From: Rhodanobacter sp. A1T4
GTDB lineage: Bacteria; Pseudomonadota; Gammaproteobacteria; Xanthomonadales; Rhodanobacteraceae
DNA: 64,000 nt
Direction: 5' to 3'
Assembly: GCF_014207185.1 (NCBI RefSeq)
Contig: NZ_JACHCP010000002.1
Span: forward strand, 558,001-622,000
Each line of letters opens with the position of its first letter. Positions within the stretch are counted from its first letter, which is position 1. The notes under the pieces are model-generated. The model did no database searches. It saw only the letters and a list, made by a program, of their open reading frames with translations, and had not been told where the DNA came from. The position numbers and the translations under genes were made by a program. This document shows positions 17,946-23,770 of this stretch, one piece after another.

Positions 17946-18266
17946 TCATTTGAAAATGAATGGCCACGCCCATTTAAGAGCTGCACCAAGGACGATCAGC
18001 AACAAAGCGCCGAGGATCGTCCACTGCACGTTACTCACTACGCGCAGAAGCTCCGCGCTGGTCGGCATGTGCGACAGCCGTTCCTCGATACGCCCAGCTG
18101 ATACCTTGATGGCACCCAGGTCAGCATCTATGCGCTCCACGGCGCGGTCCAATCTGTCGATGCGCTCTTTCATACCGTCATCATGGGGTGGCTCATTGCC
18201 GCCTGCAAGTCCCGAAGGGTGATTTTCGTTGTCTCCATAGCTTCCGAGCTTGTGCAAAGTTCCCAT
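17946..18266 (-). CDS. Small coiled-coil protein with C-terminal membrane helix
   Basis: A 106-residue protein of unknown function. A polar N-terminus is followed by a coiled coil (MKERIDRLDRAVERIDADLG, then I-K-V-S-A-G-R-I-E-E-R-L at about residues 32-65) and a single membrane helix (T-I-L-G-A-L-L-L-I-V-L-G-A-A-L) close to the C-terminus, which ends W-P-F-I-F-K. This layout is frequent in small phage or island proteins of the XhlA/holin-accessory type, but the similarity is architectural only. It lies one base after the zinc-ribbon gene and ends at a terminator. Confidence 0.72.
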   Translation of the reverse strand: MGTLHKLGSYGDNENHPSGLAGGNEPPHDDGMKERIDRLDRAVERIDADLGAIKVSAGRIEERLSHMPTSAELLRVVSNVQWTILGALLLIVLGAALKWAWPFIFK

Positions 18267-18267
18267 G

Positions 18268-18675
18268 TCAATCCTTCATCATCTCGGCGTAGCGAGTGGT
18301 TTTAAGCCATTGCATGACGGCGGCTAGGGCCATCATCCATATTGTTCCGCAATTCGAGCAGGAGAGCATGATGACCGGAGTGAACAAATCTACGTCAACC
18401 CGACTCTCATTTTTTGCCGCAGGTATTCCATTACCTCCTACCTCCGGACTCGAATAAACGAACCAGCCCTCGTTCCCACAACGGTGGCACTTTATGTCGG
18501 TAATTCCTTTGGCTTTATGGAACTCCTCGAGCATTTCCGACGAAATGTACGGCAGATCCGTCAATCCAGAAAGCGCGTTCTTATAACCCTCAGCATCCAT
18601 TTCCATCAGTTTCCCCAGATCCCGATCTAGCGCAAATCGCGCTCGTTGAATATAGATACTTGCCCTGTATTGCAC
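18268..18675 (-). CDS. Hypothetical protein with zinc-ribbon cysteines
   Basis: A 135-residue protein not recognised as a known family. The helical N-terminal half (residues 1-58) is followed by two CxxC pairs, I-K-C-H-R-C-G-N-E-G-W-F and L-S-C-S-N-C-G-T-I-W, separated by about 38 residues: a zinc-ribbon pattern. A hydrophobic stretch M-M-A-L-A-A-V-M-Q-W follows. An internal Met (M-E-M-D-A) could be an alternative start. It is immediately upstream of the coiled-coil membrane protein on the same strand, so the two probably form one transcript. Confidence 0.7.
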   Translation of the reverse strand: MQYRASIYIQRARFALDRDLGKLMEMDAEGYKNALSGLTDLPYISSEMLEEFHKAKGITDIKCHRCGNEGWFVYSSPEVGGNGIPAAKNESRVDVDLFTPVIMLSCSNCGTIWMMALAAVMQWLKTTRYAEMMKD

Positions 18676-18712
18676 ATCATCGCATGAGACGGCAGCCGTC
18701 TACCCTGCAGCC

Positions 18713-18880
18713 ATGCCCCGACAACCCAAACGCGCTAAATCCTTTTCGTTCGATCTGCTGGCCGACTGGTCAGCCGTTGCAGCGCCCCTGGATGCTCACA
18801 ACAACCACCTAGGTTGGGTGCTGCATGGGACGGCTATCCGATGCACGAATGGTATCGGCCTACGCAATCTGAGGCTGTAG
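18713..18880 (+). CDS. Small ORF of 55 codons, possibly a remnant
   Basis: An open frame from ATG 18713 to TAG 18880 encoding a basic N-terminus (MPRQPKRAKSFSFDLLADWS) and a short tail. No strong ribosome site is visible (CCTGCAGCC before the ATG). It fills the gap between the zinc-ribbon gene and the XRE gene, on the opposite strand. It may be a genuine small island gene or the 5' end of a decayed larger one; I do not recognise it. Confidence 0.35.
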   Translation: MPRQPKRAKSFSFDLLADWSAVAAPLDAHNNHLGWVLHGTAIRCTNGIGLRNLRL

Positions 18881-18938
18881 GTGATTTCCGAAGACGACGT
18901 AAGACGCTTGAGCCCATTGCGTTGAGAGTGGTTCAGCC

Positions 18939-19217
18939 TTAGCCGCCGCTCGTCCGCTTTTTGACTCGCCTCTGAACTGGCGCGTCATCCATTTTCTCGG
19001 CCAACTCGCGCGCGAGAATAAAAACTTGATCTAGCGATTGCGACAGCTCGGCAGCAAGTCGCTGCATTGACTTGAGTGAAGGATTGCGCCGTCCCCGCTC
19101 TATCCCGCTGACGTAGGTTCGATCTAACCCAGCCCGGAACGCTAGCTCCTCCTGACTTAAATCAATGCTTTCCCGCAACAAGCGAAATGCGGGACCAATG
19201 TAAGGGGTGATATCCAC
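18939..19217 (-). CDS. XRE family transcriptional regulator
   Basis: A 92-residue DNA-binding protein with a Cro/CI-type helix-turn-helix at residues 12-66 (L-R-E-S-I-D-L-S-Q-E-E-L-A-F-R-A-G-L-D, then T-Y-V-S-G-I-E-R-G-R-R-N-P-S), an R-L-A-A-E-L dimer-like helix and a basic tail. Translation appears to start at GTG 19217. It is divergent from the membrane-protein gene at 19326, and the intervening region holds a repeated GGACTATGA, so it probably represses itself and/or that operon. Confidence 0.85.
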   Translation of the reverse strand: MDITPYIGPAFRLLRESIDLSQEELAFRAGLDRTYVSGIERGRRNPSLKSMQRLAAELSQSLDQVFILARELAEKMDDAPVQRRVKKRTSGG

Positions 19218-19238
19218 TCCCTTACGTTCACTTGATGT

Positions 19239-19262
19239 GGACTATGAAACCACGGACTATGA
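19239..19262. promoter_or_regulatory. Direct repeat GGACTATGA, candidate XRE operator
   Basis: GGACTATGA occurs at 19239-19247 and 19254-19262, start-to-start spacing 15 bases, in the 108-base gap between the divergent XRE gene and the membrane-protein gene. Position and repetition suggest a regulator-binding site. Binding is inferred. Confidence 0.5.
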
Positions 19263-19325
19263 GTCACGTTACTTATAGCAATCGCAGGCAGACAGGTGGG
19301 CGGCAGCCCTCAAGAGTGGGGAGAC

Positions 19326-19772
19326 ATGGCAGCTACACGTTGGAAAATTCCCCTGACTGATTCAGGAACGATGCAGAACATCTTTCGATGGCCTTGGTAT
19401 TGGAGATATCCAATCGCCTTCGGCGGTGTGTTTCTATCGACAGCTTTTTATGCATGGCTCGATCACAACCAAGGAGGAGCTTTCGTCCCTCCTATTCTGG
19501 GAGGCATCGGCGTTTTTGTTTCCCTTTGCGCAGCATGGGAACTGCTTTTGCTTCTCGTAGGATGCGCACTTTTGTGGTTTATCTACGCAGAAATCAGCGA
19601 CGCAAATTGGCATGTTTCGCCGGAGCGGGGGTTGCTGATAATGGCGGCCGCATGGGGGATTTATCTACTGATTAAGCTAGACGAGATGAATAAAACAATT
19701 GCCCAGCTCAAGCATCAGCAATCGATGATGGAGATGGACATTCATAACCTTCAACAAAGGCGCAGGATATGA
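19326..19772 (+). CDS. Multi-pass membrane protein with C-terminal coiled coil
   Basis: A 148-residue protein of unknown function. Three to four hydrophobic segments are visible (Y-P-I-A-F-G-G-V-F-L-S-T-A-F; I-L-G-G-I-G-V-F-V-S-L then L-L-L-L-V-G-C-A-L-L-W-F; G-L-L-I-M-A-A-A-W-G-I-Y), followed by a cytoplasmic coiled coil of about 30 residues (M-N-K-T-I-A-Q-L-K-H-Q-Q) ending Q-Q-R-R-R-I. ATG 19326 follows GGGGAG; a GTG at 19296 would add ten residues. It overlaps the next gene by ATGA and faces the XRE regulator. Cargo of the island; a role in phage exclusion is conjecture. Confidence 0.68.
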   Translation: MAATRWKIPLTDSGTMQNIFRWPWYWRYPIAFGGVFLSTAFYAWLDHNQGGAFVPPILGGIGVFVSLCAAWELLLLLVGCALLWFIYAEISDANWHVSPERGLLIMAAAWGIYLLIKLDEMNKTIAQLKHQQSMMEMDIHNLQQRRRI

Positions 19773-20014
19773 AACCCGTGATCTTAGCCTTAGGTCTAAT
19801 TTTGGCCACCGGCGCAGTTGGTGCCGGGACAAGAAACCCGCACCAAAGTGCCTACGCCAGTCACGTTGACGGATACTCGAAGCGCAACGGAAACCGGGTG
19901 GCGCCATCGAACCGCTCGCGTGCCGACGGCAGCAAGACTAATAATTTCTCCTCAAAGGGAAACGTAAACCCGTATACAGGCAGGGCCGGAACGAAAAAAA
20001 CATACGGCCATTGA
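19769..20014 (+). CDS. Small secreted protein with NPYTG motif
   Basis: An 81-residue protein with a signal peptide (MKPVILALGLILATGAVGAG). The mature ~60 residues are polar and basic and contain H-V-D-G-Y-S-K-R-N-G, S-N-R-S-R-A-D-G-S-K-T-N-N-F-S and G-N-V-N-P-Y-T-G-R-A-G. This tyrosine/glycine/asparagine pattern recurs in small exported proteins of many bacteria and their phages, function unknown. Its start overlaps the stop of the membrane-protein gene, so the pair is translationally coupled. Confidence 0.65.
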   Translation: MKPVILALGLILATGAVGAGTRNPHQSAYASHVDGYSKRNGNRVAPSNRSRADGSKTNNFSSKGNVNPYTGRAGTKKTYGH

Positions 20015-20089
20015 CTGCTCCCTAATAACCAAAGTCATTCGCGCGCCCACGCGCGGGCGAAGCGTAGAGAAACCCAGCGAGGCATGCAT

Positions 20090-20374
20090 CTAATCAGCAA
20101 CGGAGCGCTTTGGAAGGTTCGCTGCGACCTTCGCCTTACCCTCTGCGGTGCGCGGCCCTGTTGAATGGCCGCCATGCCATTTACAACGGCGCTTGCCCGG
20201 TACGCTCAGCGCGGTACAGGGCTGGCCATCGCTACGCCGTCGACCGCCGCAAGGCACACGCATATGCGCTGCTAGCCAAGCATGCTTCTGTAGGTAGGCC
20301 GCCGCCCAAACAGGCAACCCAGCTAAGTCATTCGCCCGCGCGCGTACTGGTTCAAAAATTCGCTTTGCCGTCAT
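20090..20374 (-). CDS. HGGxSTGPRT-motif small protein
   Basis: A 94-residue basic protein. The C-terminal half carries C-x(11)-C ... R-C-K-W-H-G-G-H-S-T-G-P-R-T followed by A-E-G-K-A-K-V, the signature of a family of small proteins often encoded on prophages and islands, with probable zinc-binding Cys/His. Function unknown. The N-terminal ~40 residues (F-E-P-V-R-A-R-A-N-D-L-A-G) are helical. It stands alone downstream of the replication operon, on the same strand. Confidence 0.75.
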   Translation of the reverse strand: MTAKRIFEPVRARANDLAGLPVWAAAYLQKHAWLAAHMRVPCGGRRRSDGQPCTALSVPGKRRCKWHGGHSTGPRTAEGKAKVAANLPKRSVAD

Positions 20375-20522
20375 TTTTGCCTCTAACTTGATCGCGCGCG
20401 CGGAAACCGCCTAAATCAAAACTGATCGCTTTCCTGGTGCGTTTGTCTGCAGACCTGTTCTATCTAACGGCGGTATAAGGAGATTCACGAGCTGACTCAG
20501 TTCGTCTGTAAATCATTGTTAT

Positions 20523-20753
20523 TTATTCCGGAAGCTCGCCAGCGGCGATCAGCACCAGCGCATCAATCACTCTGGAATAGTCGCCCCGCTGTGCGCCGAT
20601 AATGCGCAAAGCTTCATCACTGGGGTAGTAGTCGATGCGTGGGTACAATTTCCGGCTCTCGCGCTGCTGCGCCAACTTTCGAGCCTTACGCCACACTTGC
20701 CAGTCGGCGTGGTCGGCAGCCGTCACGAGGGGTAAGCCCGGTTGCCATGTCAT
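20523..20753 (-). CDS. Small protein, last gene of the replication operon
   Basis: A 76-residue protein of unknown function starting MTWQPGLPLVTAADHADWQV, with a charged helix (W-R-K-A-R-K-L-A-Q-Q-R) and Y-P-R-I-D-Y-Y-P-S-D-E-A-L-R-I-I. The ATG overlaps the TGA of the preceding gene (ATGA). A longer frame exists but would duplicate coding of the upstream gene. Being the last member of a five-gene overlapping run suggests a DNA-metabolism or regulatory role (inference). Confidence 0.65.
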   Translation of the reverse strand: MTWQPGLPLVTAADHADWQVWRKARKLAQQRESRKLYPRIDYYPSDEALRIIGAQRGDYSRVIDALVLIAAGELPE

Positions 20754-21208
20754 AAGGCCACCGACGGACGCGGAATATAGCCACCGGCCTTGCGCACAAA
20801 ACACCACGGGCAGCCCAGCGCACGCGGCCAATGGTCGACCACCGGCAACACCTCGGCAATGCTCGGATGTATCCAGACCGGGCCGCACAGTTCGCAGTGC
20901 ATCGCCGCCGTGTCGCCAGCCGGTACACGTCCGGCATGTCGGTCGTCGGTGTCGCGCTGCATCGACTCAAGTGCAGCAAGCTGGCAAGCGTCTAACCGTT
21001 TTAGTGCATCAGTCGCACCAAGCGCACCAGACGCACCAGAAACGGCACTTGGACACGCACCATGCGCAGGTTCTTTTGGTGCGCGGCCATTCCCTTGCAA
21101 AACGTTATCTGCAAGAACCTTGAGCGATGTTTTAGGGCTTTGGTGCGTTGGTGCATTCTTTGGCGGTGCACCCGCGCACCAGGTTCCGTTCGGGTCAGTC
21201 ATCATCAC
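20750..21208 (-). CDS. Hypothetical protein with C-terminal cysteine/histidine cluster
   Basis: A 152-residue protein overlapping both neighbours (14 bases with the ATPase gene, 4 with the next gene). The N-terminal third is low in hydrophobicity and reads through TGGTGC repeats, giving S-G-A-S-G-A-L-G-A-T. The C-terminal third has M-H-C-E-L-C-G-P-V-W-I-H and L-G-C-P-W-C-F-V, a probable zinc-binding domain. The N-terminus (W-C-A-G-A-P-P-K-N-A-P-T-H) resembles a segment of the upstream ATPase. Family not recognised. Confidence 0.65.
   Translation of the reverse strand: MMMTDPNGTWCAGAPPKNAPTHQSPKTSLKVLADNVLQGNGRAPKEPAHGACPSAVSGASGALGATDALKRLDACQLAALESMQRDTDDRHAGRVPAGDTAAMHCELCGPVWIHPSIAEVLPVVDHWPRALGCPWCFVRKAGGYIPRPSVAL
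21014..21182. repeat. Cluster of TGGTGC/GCACCA repeats, site A
   Basis: Eight copies of GCACCA or its complement lie in 168 bases: 21015, 21024, 21033, 21057, 21077, 21141, 21149 and 21176. The first three are tandem 9-mers (CGCACCARR type, 21014-21040). The 21141-21182 part forms a dyad (two TGGTGC, then two GCACC) that recurs at 22171-22212. Roughly 0.1 copy would be expected by chance. The cluster overlaps coding sequence. Iteron-like origin or operator function is inferred. Confidence 0.6.
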
Positions 21209-22310
21209 AGTTCCCCCGTTTCGGCGTGGGCTTTTTTTTCGGCTTTGGCTTCGGGATGTAACGGCCCGCGTCTTTTGCCTTGTTCAGTGCGCGCACTACG
21301 GTCGAATGATTCACACCCAGCTCGCTGCCAATCTCGCGCATGGTCAGACCCAGCCCAGCCAACTCGATCATTTGCTCCTCGCTGGCATCGGATACCGCTC
21401 GCGTCGCCCATGTCTGGTTCCCGTCAGGCAGCGTGGTAAGCGCGGCCTCGAAGGGAGACACATCCTGCCCATAGAGTGCGCGGGCTTTCTCGAAGTGAAC
21501 CTCGAACCGTGCGCCCTGATCGGGTTCGTAATCAGCGGGCTTGCGCAGCGCAATGACGGTGTCGAGAACGTCTTCGCGCTTAGACGTGCCGCGTTGCTGG
21601 CCTCCCTTGCCGGCGTGGTGAACGAAAACAACGCTAAGACCTTGCGAGCGCATTTGTAACGCCCACTCCTGGACCGGCTGCCAGCTCTCTCCCTCGTTCT
21701 CTTTGCCACCACGTACAAGACAGCTCAAGTTGTCCACGATAATCACGCGGGCATTACCTAGAGCCGCGGTGACGGCTTCCCGACCTTCCGGCCGATATAG
21801 GTTAGGCATCACGCCATCCTCTTGCAGGTCGGGCGTGACAAACCGCAGGTATCCGTCCGCTGCCTCGCGTTCATTGCTGGCGATAATCGTGGCAACGCGA
21901 GCTTTCAGATCCGCGCCCGGCATCTCACCATCCAGATACAGCACAGGCGTTTGCACCGTCGCCTTCCAGCCCAGGAACTCGCCACCCGATGCGAGCGCGT
22001 ATGCAACGCCTAGCGCCATGTGCGTTTTGCCGATGCCGCGCGGCGCGTAAATCATCGCGAGCGACTGGGTCGTGAGCCACGGCTTCAGCAGCTTGTCGCG
22101 CGGCGGAAAACTTTCGGACAAAAGCCCTGCAGCATCTACCGCCACGACCTTACGCGGCAGCCTCTCCTCGTGGTGCGCTGGTGCGTTCATAGGATTTGCA
22201 CCATTGCACCAAGGCGAACCCACGGTACGTTCGACAGTGGCCAAGTCGCGTTCGGCGCGTTCATCCAGACTGCGGATGCTGGCGGGAAGTGGTTCCGCGG
22301 CGGGCGTCAT
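21195..22310 (-). CDS. RepA-like AAA ATPase (helicase-type) of the island
   Basis: A 371-residue ATPase of the RepA/AAA_25 type, related to hexameric plasmid helicases. Seen: Walker A Y-A-P-R-G-I-G-K-T-H at about residues 88-97, L-Y-L-D-G-E-M-P, Walker B V-I-I-V-D-N-L-S, sensor segment V-V-F-V-H-H-A-G-K-G-G-Q-Q-R-G-T-S, then a C-terminal helix-turn-helix (L-G-L-T-M-R-E-I-G-S-E-L-G-V-N) and a Lys/Pro tail. It overlaps the primase-like gene by four bases. An internal ATG at 22191 (M-N-A-P-A-H-H) is an alternative start and lies within a TGGTGC repeat. Confidence 0.85.
   Translation of the reverse strand: MTPAAEPLPASIRSLDERAERDLATVERTVGSPWCNGANPMNAPAHHEERLPRKVVAVDAAGLLSESFPPRDKLLKPWLTTQSLAMIYAPRGIGKTHMALGVAYALASGGEFLGWKATVQTPVLYLDGEMPGADLKARVATIIASNEREAADGYLRFVTPDLQEDGVMPNLYRPEGREAVTAALGNARVIIVDNLSCLVRGGKENEGESWQPVQEWALQMRSQGLSVVFVHHAGKGGQQRGTSKREDVLDTVIALRKPADYEPDQGARFEVHFEKARALYGQDVSPFEAALTTLPDGNQTWATRAVSDASEEQMIELAGLGLTMREIGSELGVNHSTVVRALNKAKDAGRYIPKPKPKKKPTPKRGNCDDD
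22171..22212. repeat. TGGTGC repeats, site B (42-bp copy of part of site A)
   Basis: TGGTGC at 22171 and 22179, and GCACCA at 22198 and 22206, each pair spaced 8 bases. It aligns over 42 bases with 21141-21182, mismatching mainly at spacer positions. It lies in the 5' part of the RepA-like gene and spans the alternative start at 22191. Confidence 0.6.
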
Positions 22311-22759
22311 ACCAGCACCTCGCGAGCGGTGTCGATTCGATCAATAGCGAGCGCCAGCCGTTCGGCATCGGTATCGTTCAACACGAGGCCGGCTGCAAGG
22401 TCATGCGCGGCGATACTGATAACTTTCGCCTCTCGACCTACGACGCCAAGTGCCGCACCCCATCCCGCTTGCTTGAACGCTTGTTGCGCTGCGCGCCGAC
22501 CTTCGGGGGTTGTATCGCGGATGCGTTCGGGGAACAGGTCACCCATCTGCAAGCCGACAGCATCGAGAATCGCAGGGGTGTCGTGGCAACTGAAACAGGT
22601 CACAAGCAACGCGCCGTTGTTACCCTCACCTACGCTCAGCTTGCGAGACTTGCCGCCACAAACCGGACAGCATGCGCGCCACCCCTTGGCGGTCTTTTGG
22701 ACCCCATCAAGACGTGCCAGCAGCAGAACAGATGGGGCCAAATTAGGAGGTGCACTCAT
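22307..22759 (-). CDS. Primase-like zinc-finger protein
   Basis: A 150-residue protein with an N-terminal zinc finger C-C-P-V-C-G-G-K ... C-F-S-C-H (residues ~30-60) of the kind found at the start of phage and satellite primases, then D-A-V-G-L-Q-M-G-D-L-F-P-E-R. It lacks the catalytic Toprim/primase domain, so it may be a partial primase that works with the ATPase encoded next. The start M-S-A-P-P-N-L overlaps the AlpA stop (ATGA); the stop overlaps the ATPase start. Confidence 0.78.
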   Translation of the reverse strand: MSAPPNLAPSVLLLARLDGVQKTAKGWRACCPVCGGKSRKLSVGEGNNGALLVTCFSCHDTPAILDAVGLQMGDLFPERIRDTTPEGRRAAQQAFKQAGWGAALGVVGREAKVISIAAHDLAAGLVLNDTDAERLALAIDRIDTAREVLV

Positions 22760-22986
22760 TCCGCGGCCTCCTGAGCGTCCATCCACGCTCGTATATCCTC
22801 ACACTTCCAGGCAGTGACGCGCTGGCTGAGTTTTAGAGGTTTTGGAAATTTTTTATCCGCTATCCAACGCCAAAGTGTGCTGGCTCCTATAGGAAGGATG
22901 CCGGCGATTGGTGGCTCAGCTTTCGGGTTGCCCAAAAGCTGGGCTTGACGCAAAAAGCCTGTAATGGGTATGGCGTTTGGTTGCAT
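22756..22986 (-). CDS. AlpA family DNA-binding protein
   Basis: A 76-residue MerR-like helix-turn-helix protein: G-A-S-T-L-W-R-W-I-A-D-K-K-F-P-K-P-L-K-L and V-T-A-W-K-C-E-D-I-R-A-W. AlpA proteins of P4-like elements activate integrase expression or act as excisionases. It heads the overlapping operon that runs to 20523, and a pair of palindromes lies 77-104 bases upstream. Confidence 0.88.
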   Translation of the reverse strand: MQPNAIPITGFLRQAQLLGNPKAEPPIAGILPIGASTLWRWIADKKFPKPLKLSQRVTAWKCEDIRAWMDAQEAAE

Positions 22987-23062
22987 GAAGTGGCTCCAAT
23001 CAAGACCCGGCGGGCCTTGTTGGAAGCCTATTATTCACATGCAGAGCAATCCGAGGCGCAGC

Positions 23063-23090
23063 CGCTAGCGGTTGCGCTTAAGCGCTAGCG
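23063..23090. repeat. Two CGCTAGCG palindromes, 20 bp apart
   Basis: CGCTAGCG at 23063-23070 and 23083-23090 (both followed by RTTG), with palindrome GCGCTTAAGCGC between them. The site lies between the stop of the 23085-23660 gene, which it overlaps, and the alpA start. Two-helical-turn spacing fits a cooperative regulator site; function is inferred. Confidence 0.45.
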
Positions 23091-23660
23091 ATTGGACGTT
23101 TTCCGAAACTTAGCAACCCACCTCCTGATGCCGTCATAAGTTGTGTTATTCACTTTAGAAACTGTTTCCCCTGCAAAGCTTTTAACCGCACCCCGCCTTG
23201 TTCTTTCACGTAAAGGAAGCCGATTCCACAGCTCCAAAACTGTCGCCTCGGCTTCTGCCTTATCAGCGTTTGTAAGTGCTGCACCAGCACTTTTCCTGCT
23301 TGATGCATGGTTAGCCGCCTTGTCGAGCGTCTTAACGGTTCCGGCCAATTTTCTTTTTATTTCGCTGTTTTGAATACCGATCGCGACCCGGTTTGCATCC
23401 CCGTGTATGAGCATTCCCATAAGGTGAGATGCGAGTAAAAGCATATTTTTAGCGTGAACGCGTAATTCTTTAGGGGACATTTCGTCTATGTCTGATGCTC
23501 CCTTAGCGACCATTTCATGACCGATCATCTTTAGCACCAAAGTTCGGCTTTGATTTTGGTCATGCAGGCGCAATGCATCAGCAACTTGCGTCGCGTTCTC
23601 CTCGATAAGAGCCGCAAACAAGACGTCATCTCCTGTCGATGCACTTTTTTTTGCGGCCAT
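23085..23660 (-). CDS. Hypothetical island protein
   Basis: A 191-residue, largely helical protein. Features: basic N-terminus M-A-A-K-K-S-A, A-L-I-E-E-N-A-T-Q-V-A-D-A-L, V-H-A-K-N-M-L-L-L-A-S-H-L-M-G-M-L near residues 70-86, and a basic C-terminal half with R-L-P-L-R-E-R-T-R-R-G-A and Y-D-G-I-R-R-W-V-A-K-F-R. No known domain recognised. The C-terminal basic helices suggest nucleic-acid binding (weak inference). It stands between the integrase and alpA on the same strand with gaps of 110 and 98 bases. Confidence 0.62.
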   Translation of the reverse strand: MAAKKSASTGDDVLFAALIEENATQVADALRLHDQNQSRTLVLKMIGHEMVAKGASDIDEMSPKELRVHAKNMLLLASHLMGMLIHGDANRVAIGIQNSEIKRKLAGTVKTLDKAANHASSRKSAGAALTNADKAEAEATVLELWNRLPLRERTRRGAVKSFAGETVSKVNNTTYDGIRRWVAKFRKTSNR

Positions 23661-23770
23661 AGCGCAGACCCTTGCCCTTTCAAAAGGAGCCGCATCCGCC
23701 TGAGAAAGTGTCAGGGTTTCGGGGATAAGCCTAGACGCGGCGTTGAAATGGTCAATCTCGTGATTGGCCT

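Noticed and set aside
21368-22817. Several plus-strand frames across the element's replication operon
   Set aside because: The minus-strand genes overlap in ATGA fashion and carry Walker and zinc motifs; the opposite frames have none.
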